From the NCBI RefSeq assembly GCF_010731775.1, contig NZ_AP022590.1, positions 3,286,001 through 3,350,000 of the forward strand: a stretch of 64,000 bases of DNA, in the 5' to 3' direction. The DNA comes from Mycobacterium mantenii (GTDB lineage: Bacteria; Actinomycetota; Actinomycetes; Mycobacteriales; Mycobacteriaceae). The notes under the pieces were generated by a model that was not told where the DNA came from, did no database searches, and saw only the letters and a list, made by a program, of their open reading frames with translations. The position numbers and the translations under genes were made by a program. Below, in pieces: positions 18,976-26,526 of the stretch; the first letter of the stretch is position 1, and the number at the start of each line of letters is the position of its first letter.

Positions 18976-19710
18976 ATGACCCGCTCGCGGCACGACCGCT
19001 CCCTCTCGTTCGGCTCGGCGGCCGCGGCGTATGAGCGTGGCCGCCCCTCCTATCCCCCGGAAGCGATCGACTGGCTGCTGCCCGTCGGGGCGCGCCACGT
19101 GCTCGACCTCGGCGCCGGCACCGGGAAGCTGACGACCCGGCTGGTGGAACGCGGACTGGACGTGGTTGCCGTCGACCCGATACCGGACATGCTGGAGGTG
19201 TTGCGTACCTCGCTGCCGGAGACCCGGGCGCTGCTGGGCACCGCGGAAGAGATTCCGTTGGAGGACAACAGCGTTGACGTGGTGCTGGTGGCGCAGGCCT
19301 GGCATTGGGTGGATTCGGAGCGTGCGATTCCGGAGGTGGCCCGGGTGCTGCGGCCCGGCGGTCGGCTGGGTTTGGTGTGGAACACCCGCGACGAACGGCT
19401 CGGCTGGGTGCGCGAACTGGGCCGGATCATCGGCAGCGACGGCGACGGCGGCCGCACCCAGGTGACGCTGCCCGAGCCGTTCGCCGATCTGGCGCATCAT
19501 CGGGTCGAGTGGACGAGTTACCTGACGCCGCAGGCGTTGATCGACCTTGTCGCATCCCGCAGCTACTGCATCACCTCGCCGACCGAGGTCCGCACCCAGA
19601 CGCTTGACCAGGTGCGCGAATTGCTGGCCACCCATCCGGCGCTGGCGAATTCGACGGGCCTGGCGCTGCCCTATGTCACCATGTGCACCCGGGCGACGCT
19701 GGCCGGTTAG
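18976..19710 (+). CDS. Class I SAM-dependent methyltransferase
   Basis: A 244-residue Rossmann-fold methyltransferase. Motif I is VLDLGAGTGKLTTRL, followed by VVAVDPIPDMLEVLR (motif II, acidic end of beta 2) and VDVVLVAQAWHWVD (motif IV), then RVLRPGGRLGLVWN. The QAWHW element is typical of a group of cytosolic methyltransferases with small-molecule targets. It starts 3 bases after metX, so it belongs to the riboswitch-led operon (H37Rv Rv3342 position). A methyltransferase under SAM control downstream of methionine synthesis suggests linkage to SAM supply or disposal; the acceptor is unknown. Confidence 0.9.
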   Translation: MTRSRHDRSLSFGSAAAAYERGRPSYPPEAIDWLLPVGARHVLDLGAGTGKLTTRLVERGLDVVAVDPIPDMLEVLRTSLPETRALLGTAEEIPLEDNSVDVVLVAQAWHWVDSERAIPEVARVLRPGGRLGLVWNTRDERLGWVRELGRIIGSDGDGGRTQVTLPEPFADLAHHRVEWTSYLTPQALIDLVASRSYCITSPTEVRTQTLDQVRELLATHPALANSTGLALPYVTMCTRATLAG

Positions 19711-19756
19711 CGGCAGTCGCCTTGATACGGTGGCGAATATCCCTGGGGCCCATCCT

Positions 19757-19770
19757 CACTACGCGTAGTG
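19757..19770. promoter_or_regulatory. Perfect 14 bp palindrome CACTACGCGTAGTG
   Basis: A perfect inverted repeat ends 9 bases before the likely ATG of the VOC-fold gene. Its position would allow repressor binding over the start of transcription or translation. No regulator gene is adjacent. The match could be chance, although a perfect 14 bp palindrome in a 69 base gap is notable. Confidence 0.4.
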
Positions 19771-19779
19771 TCTCGTCGC

Positions 19780-20214
19780 ATGGAGCAACGACTAAGTTTG
19801 ATTACCCTGGGCGTTGCCGATCTGGATCGCACCCACGATTTCTATGAATGCCTCGGCTGGCGCGGTCAACGGGTGCAGGAAACGGTCTTCTTCCAGGCTG
19901 GCGGTCTCGCGGTCAGTCTGTGGGTACGCGAGAAGCTTTCGGCCGATCTCGGCATCACCGACCAAGGTGATGACGGCTTCGGCGGCGTCGCGTTGGCTCA
20001 CAACATGCGCACGCGCGCCGAAGTAGACCAGATCCTCGCCACGGCAGAGGATGCCGGAGCGACCATTACCCGCACTGCCACCGAGACGTTCTATGGCGGG
20101 TATGCGGGCGCATTCCGCGATCTCGATGGTCACGCGTGGGAGGTGGCCCACAACCCAGGGTTCCCGCTAGCCGAAGACGGCGCGATCACCGTGCCCGACT
20201 TCTCGGATGTCTAA
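19780..20214 (+). CDS. VOC-fold (glyoxalase/bleomycin resistance-like) protein
   Basis: A 144-residue protein with two beta-alpha-beta-beta-beta modules. The first begins LITLGVADLDRTHDFYECLGW; the second includes GGYAGAFRDLDGHAWEVAHN, where the Glu in WEVAHN is the usual metal ligand at the end of the fold. The ATG at 19780 is preferred because the family starts with the first strand directly. A GTG at 19768 would add MSRR and overlap the palindrome. VOC proteins include dioxygenases, isomerases and resistance proteins, so no reaction can be given. It seems to be a single-gene unit, converging on the DUF222-HNH gene. Confidence 0.88.
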   Translation: MEQRLSLITLGVADLDRTHDFYECLGWRGQRVQETVFFQAGGLAVSLWVREKLSADLGITDQGDDGFGGVALAHNMRTRAEVDQILATAEDAGATITRTATETFYGGYAGAFRDLDGHAWEVAHNPGFPLAEDGAITVPDFSDV

Positions 20215-20237
20215 TCACCGTAGTTCAAGCACGCGAG

Positions 20238-21602
20238 CTACCACTTATCGTCGTCGTCCTCACGTAGCAGCTTTTCGGGGTGGTGGAAGGTGTTGGTGCG
20301 GGGTTGACCCCGGTCGAGGTGTGGTGGTGGGATCCATTCGGTGTCGCCTTTGGTGTTCTTGCGGGTCGCCCAGCCGCGGGGTTTGAGTAGGCGGTGGTGG
20401 GGGCCGCAGGCGAAGGTGAGTTGGTCGGTGTCGGTGGTGTGGCATTTTGACCAGTCGGTGACGTGGTGGACTTCGCAGTAGTAGCCGGGCACGGTGCATC
20501 CGGGTGCCGAGCAGCCGCGGTCCTTGGCGTACAACATGATTCGCTGGCCGGGTGAGGCCAGGCGTTTGGTGTGATACAGCGCCAGCGCCGTGCCTTTGTC
20601 GAAGACGGCGAGATAGTGGTGGGCGTGGCGGGCCAGGCGGATGACGTCCCTCATCGGCAAGATGGTGCCGCCGCCGGTCAGGCCGCGTCCGGCGGCGGCT
20701 TCGAGCTCTTGCAGGGTGGTGGTGACGACGATGGATGCGGGTAGGCCGTTGTGTTGGCCCAGGTTGCCGGAGGCCAAGATGCCGCGCAGGGCGGCCAGCA
20801 GGCCGTCGTGGTTGCGTTGGCTGGCCGAGCGCGGGTCGTGCTCGATGGCTTCTTGGCTGGGTGCCCCGTCCACGCACGGGGTCTCGTCGAGGGGGTTGCA
20901 CATGCCGGGGGCGGCGAGTTTGGCCAGCACCGCCTCGAGGGTGGCGCGCGCCTCGGGGGTGAGCCAGCCGCGCAGCGCCGACATGCCGTCGGGTTGCTGG
21001 TTGCCCAGCGTCAGGCCGCGCTGCCGGGCCCGGTCCTCGTCGGTGAAGGTGCCGTCGGGGTTGAGACAATCGGCCAGGATGTCGGCCAGCTTGCCGAGTT
21101 GCTCGGGCCGATACCGGGTTCCTTCCCAGGCGAGCTTGGCCTCGGCCTGCTCGCGGGTGGCCGCATCTATCCAGCCGGGCAGTTGGTGGTAGAACGTGCG
21201 GATCACCGCGACTTGGCCGGCCCCTAGTGTGCCGTCGCGTTGGGCGGCCGCGGTGGCGGCCAGCACCGGTGCGACGGGTTCACCGGTCAGGCCGTGCCGC
21301 GGGCCCAGATCCCGCGCTTCCTTGATGCGCCGGGAGGCTTCGCCGCGGCTGATCAGCGTCGATTCGGTGAGCGCATGAGCCAGCGTGCCGCCGAGTTCCT
21401 CGGACGGGGCCTGGCGGGCAAGGGAATTGATCACCGGGTGTTCGATGGCCGGGATGCGCCGGCGCACCTTCTCGCAGCGCTCCAAGACCGCCAATTGTTG
21501 CCGCGAGGTCAACGCATCGAATGTCAACGCGCAGGCACGGTCCAAGTCGGCATCGAGCGCGTCGAACACCGCGTCGACTTCCTGGGCACCAGTTGGACTC
21601 AC
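20238..21602 (-). CDS. DUF222 - HNH endonuclease protein (13E12 repeat family)
   Basis: A 454-residue protein with an N-terminal DUF222 helical domain (about 20-330) and a C-terminal HNH nuclease-like module (about 360-430). The HNH part shows CSAPGC, then [11 protein letters not shown] and [15 protein letters not shown]: two metal-binding Cys pairs or His and the HH catalytic pair. Such genes form the multi-copy 13E12 repeat family of mycobacteria; in M. tuberculosis some copies serve as prophage integration sites. The start is GTG at 21602 ([14 protein letters not shown]). No inverted repeats typical of an insertion sequence were seen. Biological role unproven. Confidence 0.9.
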   Translation of the reverse strand: MSPTGAQEVDAVFDALDADLDRACALTFDALTSRQQLAVLERCEKVRRRIPAIEHPVINSLARQAPSEELGGTLAHALTESTLISRGEASRRIKEARDLGPRHGLTGEPVAPVLAATAAAQRDGTLGAGQVAVIRTFYHQLPGWIDAATREQAEAKLAWEGTRYRPEQLGKLADILADCLNPDGTFTDEDRARQRGLTLGNQQPDGMSALRGWLTPEARATLEAVLAKLAAPGMCNPLDETPCVDGAPSQEAIEHDPRSASQRNHDGLLAALRGILASGNLGQHNGLPASIVVTTTLQELEAAAGRGLTGGGTILPMRDVIRLARHAHHYLAVFDKGTALALYHTKRLASPGQRIMLYAKDRGCSAPGCTVPGYYCEVHHVTDWSKCHTTDTDQLTFACGPHHRLLKPRGWATRKNTKGDTEWIPPPHLDRGQPRTNTFHHPEKLLREDDDDKW

Positions 21603-21751
21603 ACCGCCAAACTAGCCCGACCCACCGACAAAAATCGGCTTGCCAACCGCCATAGATTCACACTCGCGCAATTGATTTCATCATATCCAGGCGATTCGGA
21701 GTTGGCCCTCTCCCGGCGGGTCGTTCTGGACCACGCAGTAGCCGTGCGCGG

Positions 21752-23203
21752 TTAGAAATCCAGCCCCGAGAACATCATCCGGTTGGGGTCGTACTTCTGC
21801 CGTACGGTGGTCAGCCGCGGCAGGTTCGGGCCGTAGTAGCGCGCCGGCGCCGCGTTGGCCTCCAGGTAGTTGACGTAGCCGCCGACCGAGAACTGTTGCA
21901 CCGCCTGGTGCGCGGTGCCCAGCCAAGTGGTCGCCGCACCCACCTGGCTGGCGGCCGGTTCGACGTACCACTGCACCACGGCGGACTGCGTGCGCCACGG
22001 AAACGCGGTGTCACCCGGGGCCACGTCGGCCACCGCGCCACCCAGCGGATCGATCAGCACCGAAGCCTGACCCGCCCCGGAGGCGGGCCACTGCCCGGCC
22101 GCGGTCGCAATGGCGTGCGCCGCATCGGAAGTCATCGGTCCGATCACATCGCAGCCGGCCACGAAACCGCGCGCCGGACTGGTCCCGCTGCCGCCGGCCA
22201 GATAGGTGACCAGCTCCAGGTGGCTGAGCTTCTTGTTGGTCACGGCGCTGGGCGCCAGCCCTACCGCCGATTTGAGGGCGTCGACCACACCGGAGCCGGT
22301 GCCGGCAGGGGATGTCGCCAGCACATGGCAATTCGCCTGCGCCGAACCGACCGACAGGTCGACCATGCCCCACGTGTTCCGGTCGGCGCCCGCCAGCCAG
22401 GACTGCCAGCCGGTGAGCACCTGCACCGCCGACGACGGCGGAAAGTCCAGCCGGACCAGATCGCTGTCGGCGGTGGCGAAGGTCGCGAACGTCATCGAGG
22501 TCGTCACCCCGAAATTGCCACCGCCGCCACCGCGCAACGCCCAGAACAGATCCGGGTTGTCGTTGGCCGACGCGGTGACCACGTCGCCGCTGGGCAACAC
22601 CACCGTCGCGGACTGCAGCGCGTCGCAGGTGAGCCCGGCACGCCGAGTGTCGGCCCCCACCCCGCCGCCCAGCGCAAGCCCCGCCATGCCGACGGTGGGG
22701 CAGGTGCCGGTGGGAACGGCGCGGCCCGCACCGGCCAAGGCCTGGTGTACCGCATACACATTCGTCGCCGGGGTCACCGTGACGTTGTTGCCGTCGAAGT
22801 TCGCCCCGCCGGGAAGCCCGCGCAGGTCGAGCACCATGGTGCCGTTGGCGCCGGACGCTCCGACATACGAATGCCCACCGCCGCGCGGGGCGATCTTGAG
22901 GTTGTTGGCTTTTGCGAACGCGACCGCCTTCTGCACGTCGGCCTGCGACGAAACCCGGACTACCGCCGCGGGATTGGAATTGTTGTAGAAGGAGTTGAAA
23001 ACCTGTTTGGCGCTCGCGAATTGGGCGCCGTTGGCCGGCAGCAACACACTTCCGCCGATCGACGAGGCCAGGCTGCCCCAACCGGCGCCGGGGTCCGCGA
23101 CCGCCGGTGCGGTCCCGAACACCGCTCCCGTAGCCAACATTCCGACGGCGCCGCGAAGAAACGTTTGACGCGAGATCTCGTGGTTGAGTGGGCGGCTGGT
23201 CAT
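21752..23203 (-). CDS. Secreted FAD-linked oxidase with berberine-bridge-like C-terminus
   Basis: A 483-residue flavoprotein of the PCMH/vanillyl-alcohol oxidase superfamily. The FAD domain shows RGGGHSYVGAS with His111, the usual 8-alpha-histidyl site. CPTVGMAGLALGGGVG with Cys168 fits a 6-S-cysteinyl link, so bicovalent FAD is predicted. The BBE tail YVNYLEANA and YYGPNLPRL and YDPNRMMF closes the active site. The N-terminus SRQTFLRGAVGMLATGAVFG resembles a Tat signal, but the twin Arg is replaced by Arg-Gln, so export route is uncertain. Substrate is probably an alcohol or carbohydrate; this is inferred from the family only. Confidence 0.9.
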   Translation of the reverse strand: MTSRPLNHEISRQTFLRGAVGMLATGAVFGTAPAVADPGAGWGSLASSIGGSVLLPANGAQFASAKQVFNSFYNNSNPAAVVRVSSQADVQKAVAFAKANNLKIAPRGGGHSYVGASGANGTMVLDLRGLPGGANFDGNNVTVTPATNVYAVHQALAGAGRAVPTGTCPTVGMAGLALGGGVGADTRRAGLTCDALQSATVVLPSGDVVTASANDNPDLFWALRGGGGGNFGVTTSMTFATFATADSDLVRLDFPPSSAVQVLTGWQSWLAGADRNTWGMVDLSVGSAQANCHVLATSPAGTGSGVVDALKSAVGLAPSAVTNKKLSHLELVTYLAGGSGTSPARGFVAGCDVIGPMTSDAAHAIATAAGQWPASGAGQASVLIDPLGGAVADVAPGDTAFPWRTQSAVVQWYVEPAASQVGAATTWLGTAHQAVQQFSVGGYVNYLEANAAPARYYGPNLPRLTTVRQKYDPNRMMFSGLDF

Positions 23204-23415
23204 GGGGCGGATTCTGGTTCATTCCGCGCCGGGAAATCCGGCGCCGTCGCCCGTGTTCACATCACAGTGTGGCGTCGATCTGCCCACCGGGCTTGCGCAA
23301 TCGGGTCGCGTAATAACCGACGTCGCGGACACCGTGGCCTCACGAAACGCTTATTGCGCGAACCTTTACCCCACCGTGTCGCAAACGTGACAGTCATGGT
23401 TCAGAGTTCGTAGGC

Positions 23416-24030
23416 GTGAACCGAGTGTCTCAGACGCACTCCAAGGCGGACGGGGAGGCTGGCGTGAAGGCAGTTGCACGAACTCATCAATGGATCTGGA
23501 TCTTTCGTCATCAACCCTTCACCATTCGCCTGCTGGCCGCGGCCGCCGGCCTGCTGACCGTGGCCTCGGCGTTCGCGGCGCCGGCCGGAGCGGACGGAAA
23601 CGGCGACGAATTCATCGACGCGCTCAACCACGCCGGAATCGACTTCGGCGAGCCCGGCAACGCGATGGCCGTCGGTGAGTCGGTGTGCCCGATGCTGTCG
23701 CAACCCGGCGGCAACTTCGCCGCGGTCGCGTCCACGGTCTCCGGCCGGGGCATGTCACCCACGATGGCCCGCATGTTCACCACGATCGCGATTCAGACGT
23801 ACTGCCCCGAGGAGATGGCAAACATCGCCAGCGGCAACCTGTCCGGCGCCATGCCGCAGGTTCCGGGAATGGCCGGGCAGATGCCGGGCATGACGGGACA
23901 AATCCCGGGCGTGCCGGGCCAAATCCCCGGCGTGCCGGGCCAACTGCCCGCGATGACCGGCCAGGTCCCCGGCATGGCCGGGCAACTCCCCGCGATGGGG
24001 GGCCAGGTGCCTGCCCTGCCGAGGGTCTGA
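23416..24030 (+). CDS. Secreted DUF732 protein with C-terminal heptapeptide repeats
   Basis: A 204-residue exported protein. A signal peptide core (LLAAAAGLLTVASAFAAPAGA) precedes the DUF732 domain (about residues 57-135: EFIDALNHAGIDF, then VCPMLSQPG and TYCPEEM, with two Cys likely forming a disulfide). From residue 149 seven 7-residue repeats of the type [VIML]-P-[GA]-x-x-G-Q follow to near the end. The GTG at 23416 gives a long N-region; the GTG at 23464 (MKAVARTHQW) gives a more usual signal peptide. The place next to DUF3017 and folD matches H37Rv Rv3354. Some DUF732 relatives bind haem, but this is not shown here. Confidence 0.85.
   Translation: MNRVSQTHSKADGEAGVKAVARTHQWIWIFRHQPFTIRLLAAAAGLLTVASAFAAPAGADGNGDEFIDALNHAGIDFGEPGNAMAVGESVCPMLSQPGGNFAAVASTVSGRGMSPTMARMFTTIAIQTYCPEEMANIASGNLSGAMPQVPGMAGQMPGMTGQIPGVPGQIPGVPGQLPAMTGQVPGMAGQLPAMGGQVPALPRV
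23860..24006 (+). repeat. 21 bp coding repeats (seven heptapeptides)
   Basis: Seven consecutive 21 bp units encode VPGMAGQ, MPGMTGQ, IPGVPGQ, IPGVPGQ, LPAMTGQ, VPGMAGQ and LPAMGGQ; a degenerate eighth (VPALPRV) ends the gene. Units three and four are nearly identical in DNA. Confidence 0.9.
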
Positions 24031-24034
24031 GCGC

Positions 24035-24316
24035 CTAGCGGGTGCCCAGCGGGTCGATGGTCCACGCGATGTAGAACATCGCCGCCCCGACCGTCGCGGT
24101 GGTCACGAAGTCGATTCCCTTGCCGCGCACCACCAAAAGGCCAGCCCGGTCCTCGGACAACAGCAAGCGCAGCAGCGCCGCCACGCCGACACCGATACCG
24201 ATCAACAGCGAACCGCGACGCCAGAAGTTGGCCCCGACCAACGCCAGCGCCGTCGCAAAGATCAAGCCCACCACCAGAATTGGCCATTGGGCCCGCAGCA
24301 CGATGCGTGCGGTCAT
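24035..24316 (-). CDS. DUF3017 small membrane protein
   Basis: A 93-residue protein with three hydrophobic segments ([51 protein letters not shown]), so a small polytopic membrane protein. ATG at 24316 overlaps the folD stop (ATGA), showing translational coupling to folD; the same pair exists in M. tuberculosis (Rv3355c-Rv3356c). The frame is open further upstream but there it only shadows folD. Function unknown. Confidence 0.88.
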   Translation of the reverse strand: MTARIVLRAQWPILVVGLIFATALALVGANFWRRGSLLIGIGVGVAALLRLLLSEDRAGLLVVRGKGIDFVTTATVGAAMFYIAWTIDPLGTR

Positions 24317-25158
24317 TTCCGCTCGGCCAGCTCGACGACGTTGGTCAGCAGGAAGGCTCGGGTCAGCGGTCCGACGCCGCCAGGGTTGGGCGACACGTGA
24401 CCGGCCACGTCCCATACGTCGGGGTGCACGTCGCCGGCGAGCTTGCCATCCACCCGGCTGACGCCGACGTCGAGCACCGCGGCGCCGGGCCGCACCATGT
24501 CGGCGGTGAGCATGTGCGGCACCCCGACGGCCGCGACGATGATGTCGGCCTGCCTGGTCAGCGCCGGCAGGTCGCGAGTCCCGGTGTGGCACAACGTCAC
24601 CGTGGCGTTCTCGGAGCGGCGGGTCAGCAGCAGCCCCAGCGGGCGGCCGACCGTGACGCCGCGGCCGATGACGACCACGTGCGCCCCGGCGATCTCGATG
24701 TCGTAGCGGCGCAACAGGTGCACGATGCCGCGCGGCGTGCAGGGCAGCGGGGCCGGGTTATTGAGCACCAGCCGGCCCAGGTTGGTCGGGTGCAGGCCAT
24801 CGGCGTCCTTGTTCGGGTCGACCCGCTCCAGCGCCGCGTTCTCGTCCAGCTGCTTGGGCAGCGGCAACTGCACGATGTAACCGGTGCAGTCCGGGTTGGC
24901 GTTGAGTTCGTCGATGGTCTCGTTGAGCGCGGCGGTGCTGATGTCGGCGGGCAGGTCGCGACGGATCGAGGTGATGCCGACCCTGGCGCAGTCGGCGTGC
25001 TTGCCCCGCACGTACGCCTGGGAGCCGGGGTCATCGCCGACCAGGATGGTACCCAAGCCGGGAGTGCGGCCCGACGCGGTCAACGCGGTAACCCGCTGTT
25101 TGAGGTCGACGAAGATCTCGTCGCGGGTGGCCTTGCCGTCCAGCGTGATTGCTCCCAC
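24313..25158 (-). CDS. folD: Bifunctional methylene-THF dehydrogenase/cyclohydrolase
   Basis: A 281-residue enzyme that interconverts 5,10-methylene-THF and 10-formyl-THF with NADP, feeding one-carbon units to purine and formyl-Met synthesis. Typical elements are [18 protein letters not shown] with the catalytic Tyr and following Lys, [56 protein letters not shown] (NADP loop) and [15 protein letters not shown] at 25158 ([14 protein letters not shown]) gives the usual length and matches the family N-terminus. An open extension up to 25284 reads through the intergenic repeat and is rejected. The gene is divergent from the flavin oxidoreductase. Confidence 0.96.
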   Translation of the reverse strand: MGAITLDGKATRDEIFVDLKQRVTALTASGRTPGLGTILVGDDPGSQAYVRGKHADCARVGITSIRRDLPADISTAALNETIDELNANPDCTGYIVQLPLPKQLDENAALERVDPNKDADGLHPTNLGRLVLNNPAPLPCTPRGIVHLLRRYDIEIAGAHVVVIGRGVTVGRPLGLLLTRRSENATVTLCHTGTRDLPALTRQADIIVAAVGVPHMLTADMVRPGAAVLDVGVSRVDGKLAGDVHPDVWDVAGHVSPNPGGVGPLTRAFLLTNVVELAERK

Positions 25159-25180
25159 GCTGACAGTCTGGCAGACATCG

Positions 25181-25283
25181 ATAATGGCGACCCGCCACGC
25201 CCGGCTTCGCCGCGCTTGCGATCGCCACGGTGCCCAATAATGGCGACCCGCCACGCCCGGCTTCGCCGCGCTTGCGATCGCCA
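25181..25283. repeat. 56 bp tandem duplication between folD and the flavin oxidoreductase
   Basis: Two copies start at 25181 and 25237 and share an identical 47 bp core; the last nine bases of the units differ. Each core begins TGGCGA and ends TCGCCA near its edges, so it has terminal inverted symmetry. The array occupies most of the divergent promoter region. Confidence 0.88.
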
Positions 25284-25296
25284 TTAGGCTCCCGAT

Positions 25297-26502
25297 ATGT
25301 CAACCCCTCCGGACGTGTTCAGCCCCGCGAAGCTCGGTCCGATAACGCTGCGCAACCGCACCATCAAGTCCGCCACCTTCGAGGCGCGCACCCCCGAGGC
25401 GCTGGTGACCGACGACCTCATCGAATACCACCGGCTGCCGGCCGCCGGTGGGGTCGGCATGACGACCGTCGCCTACTGCGCCGTCTCCCCCGGCGGCCGC
25501 ACCGAGGGCAACGGAATCTGGATGCGACCGGAGGCCGTGCCCGGGTTCCGCCGGCTCACCGACGCGATCCATGCCGAGGGCGCGGCGGTCAGCGCGCAGA
25601 TCGGCCACGCCGGCCCGGTGGCAAACGCCAAGTCCAACAAGGCGAAGGCCCTGGCGCCGGTCCGGTTCTTCAATCCGATCGGCATGCGGTTCGCCAAGAA
25701 GGCGACACGCGAGGACATCGACGAGGTGATCGCCGGGCACGCCAACGCCGCGCGGCTGGCCATCGAAGCCGGCTTCGACGCCGTCGAAATCCATCTGGGG
25801 CACAACTATTTGGCGAGCTCGTTTCTGTCCCCACTGATCAACCGCCGCGACGACGAGTTCGGTGGATCGCTGCAGAACCGGGCCAAGGTCGCCCGCGGCG
25901 TGGTGATGGCCGTTCGCCGCGCGGTGGAAAAGGAAGGCACGCCCATCGCGGTGACCGCCAAGCTGAACATGGCCGACGGCGTCCGCGGCGGCATCAACAC
26001 CGAGGAGTCGCTGACCACCGCCAAGTGGCTGGAGGAAGACGGCGGGCTGGACGCGATCGAACTCACCGCGGGCAGCTCGCTGGTCAACCCGATGTACCTG
26101 TTCCGCGGCGACGCCCCGCTCAAGGAGTTCGCCGGGGCGTTCAAGCCGCCGCTGAGCTGGGGCATGCGCATGACGGGCAAGAAGTTCCTGCGCGAGTACC
26201 CCTACCGCGAGGCCTATCTATTGCGCGACGCCAAGCTGTTCCGCAACGAGCTGAAGATGCCGTTGATTCTGCTCGGCGGCATCACCAACCGGGAGACGAT
26301 GGACCTGGCGATGGCGGAGGGATTCGACTTCGTCGCGATGGCCCGGGCGCTGCTGGCCGAGCCGGACCTGATCAACCGAATCGCCGCTGATGGCGCCCGG
26401 CACCAGGTGCATTCGGCGTGCACGCACTGCAATCGGTGCATGCCCACGATCTACACCCGAACACACTGCGTGGTCACGGGCGCGCCCGACGCTCAGAGCT
26501 AA
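25297..26502 (+). CDS. Old yellow enzyme-family NADH:flavin oxidoreductase
   Basis: A 401-residue FMN TIM barrel. Landmarks are [20 protein letters not shown] at the start, [10 protein letters not shown], the active-site [19 protein letters not shown] with [12 protein letters not shown], and [12 protein letters not shown] with [17 protein letters not shown] near the phosphate site. The end carries a Cys cluster (CTHCNRC, then a Cys nine residues on), the [4Fe-4S] pattern of dienoyl-CoA reductase and trimethylamine dehydrogenase. The C-terminal FAD/NADPH domains of those enzymes are missing. Either the cluster passes electrons to a separate partner or it is a relic. Position matches H37Rv Rv3359. 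Confidence 0.9.
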   Translation: MSTPPDVFSPAKLGPITLRNRTIKSATFEARTPEALVTDDLIEYHRLPAAGGVGMTTVAYCAVSPGGRTEGNGIWMRPEAVPGFRRLTDAIHAEGAAVSAQIGHAGPVANAKSNKAKALAPVRFFNPIGMRFAKKATREDIDEVIAGHANAARLAIEAGFDAVEIHLGHNYLASSFLSPLINRRDDEFGGSLQNRAKVARGVVMAVRRAVEKEGTPIAVTAKLNMADGVRGGINTEESLTTAKWLEEDGGLDAIELTAGSSLVNPMYLFRGDAPLKEFAGAFKPPLSWGMRMTGKKFLREYPYREAYLLRDAKLFRNELKMPLILLGGITNRETMDLAMAEGFDFVAMARALLAEPDLINRIAADGARHQVHSACTHCNRCMPTIYTRTHCVVTGAPDAQS

Positions 26503-26526
26503 ACCACAGGGCTGCAAGCTACAGTT

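Noticed and set aside
19711..23415. A genomic island in place of the PE/PPE block of H37Rv
   Set aside because: The genes are typical in composition for mycobacteria and there is no integrase, tRNA or direct repeats; absence of PE/PPE genes relative to H37Rv is not itself evidence of an island here.
25159..25284. An N-terminal extension of FolD
   Set aside because: It runs through the 56 bp repeat; GTG 25158 gives the family length of 281 residues.
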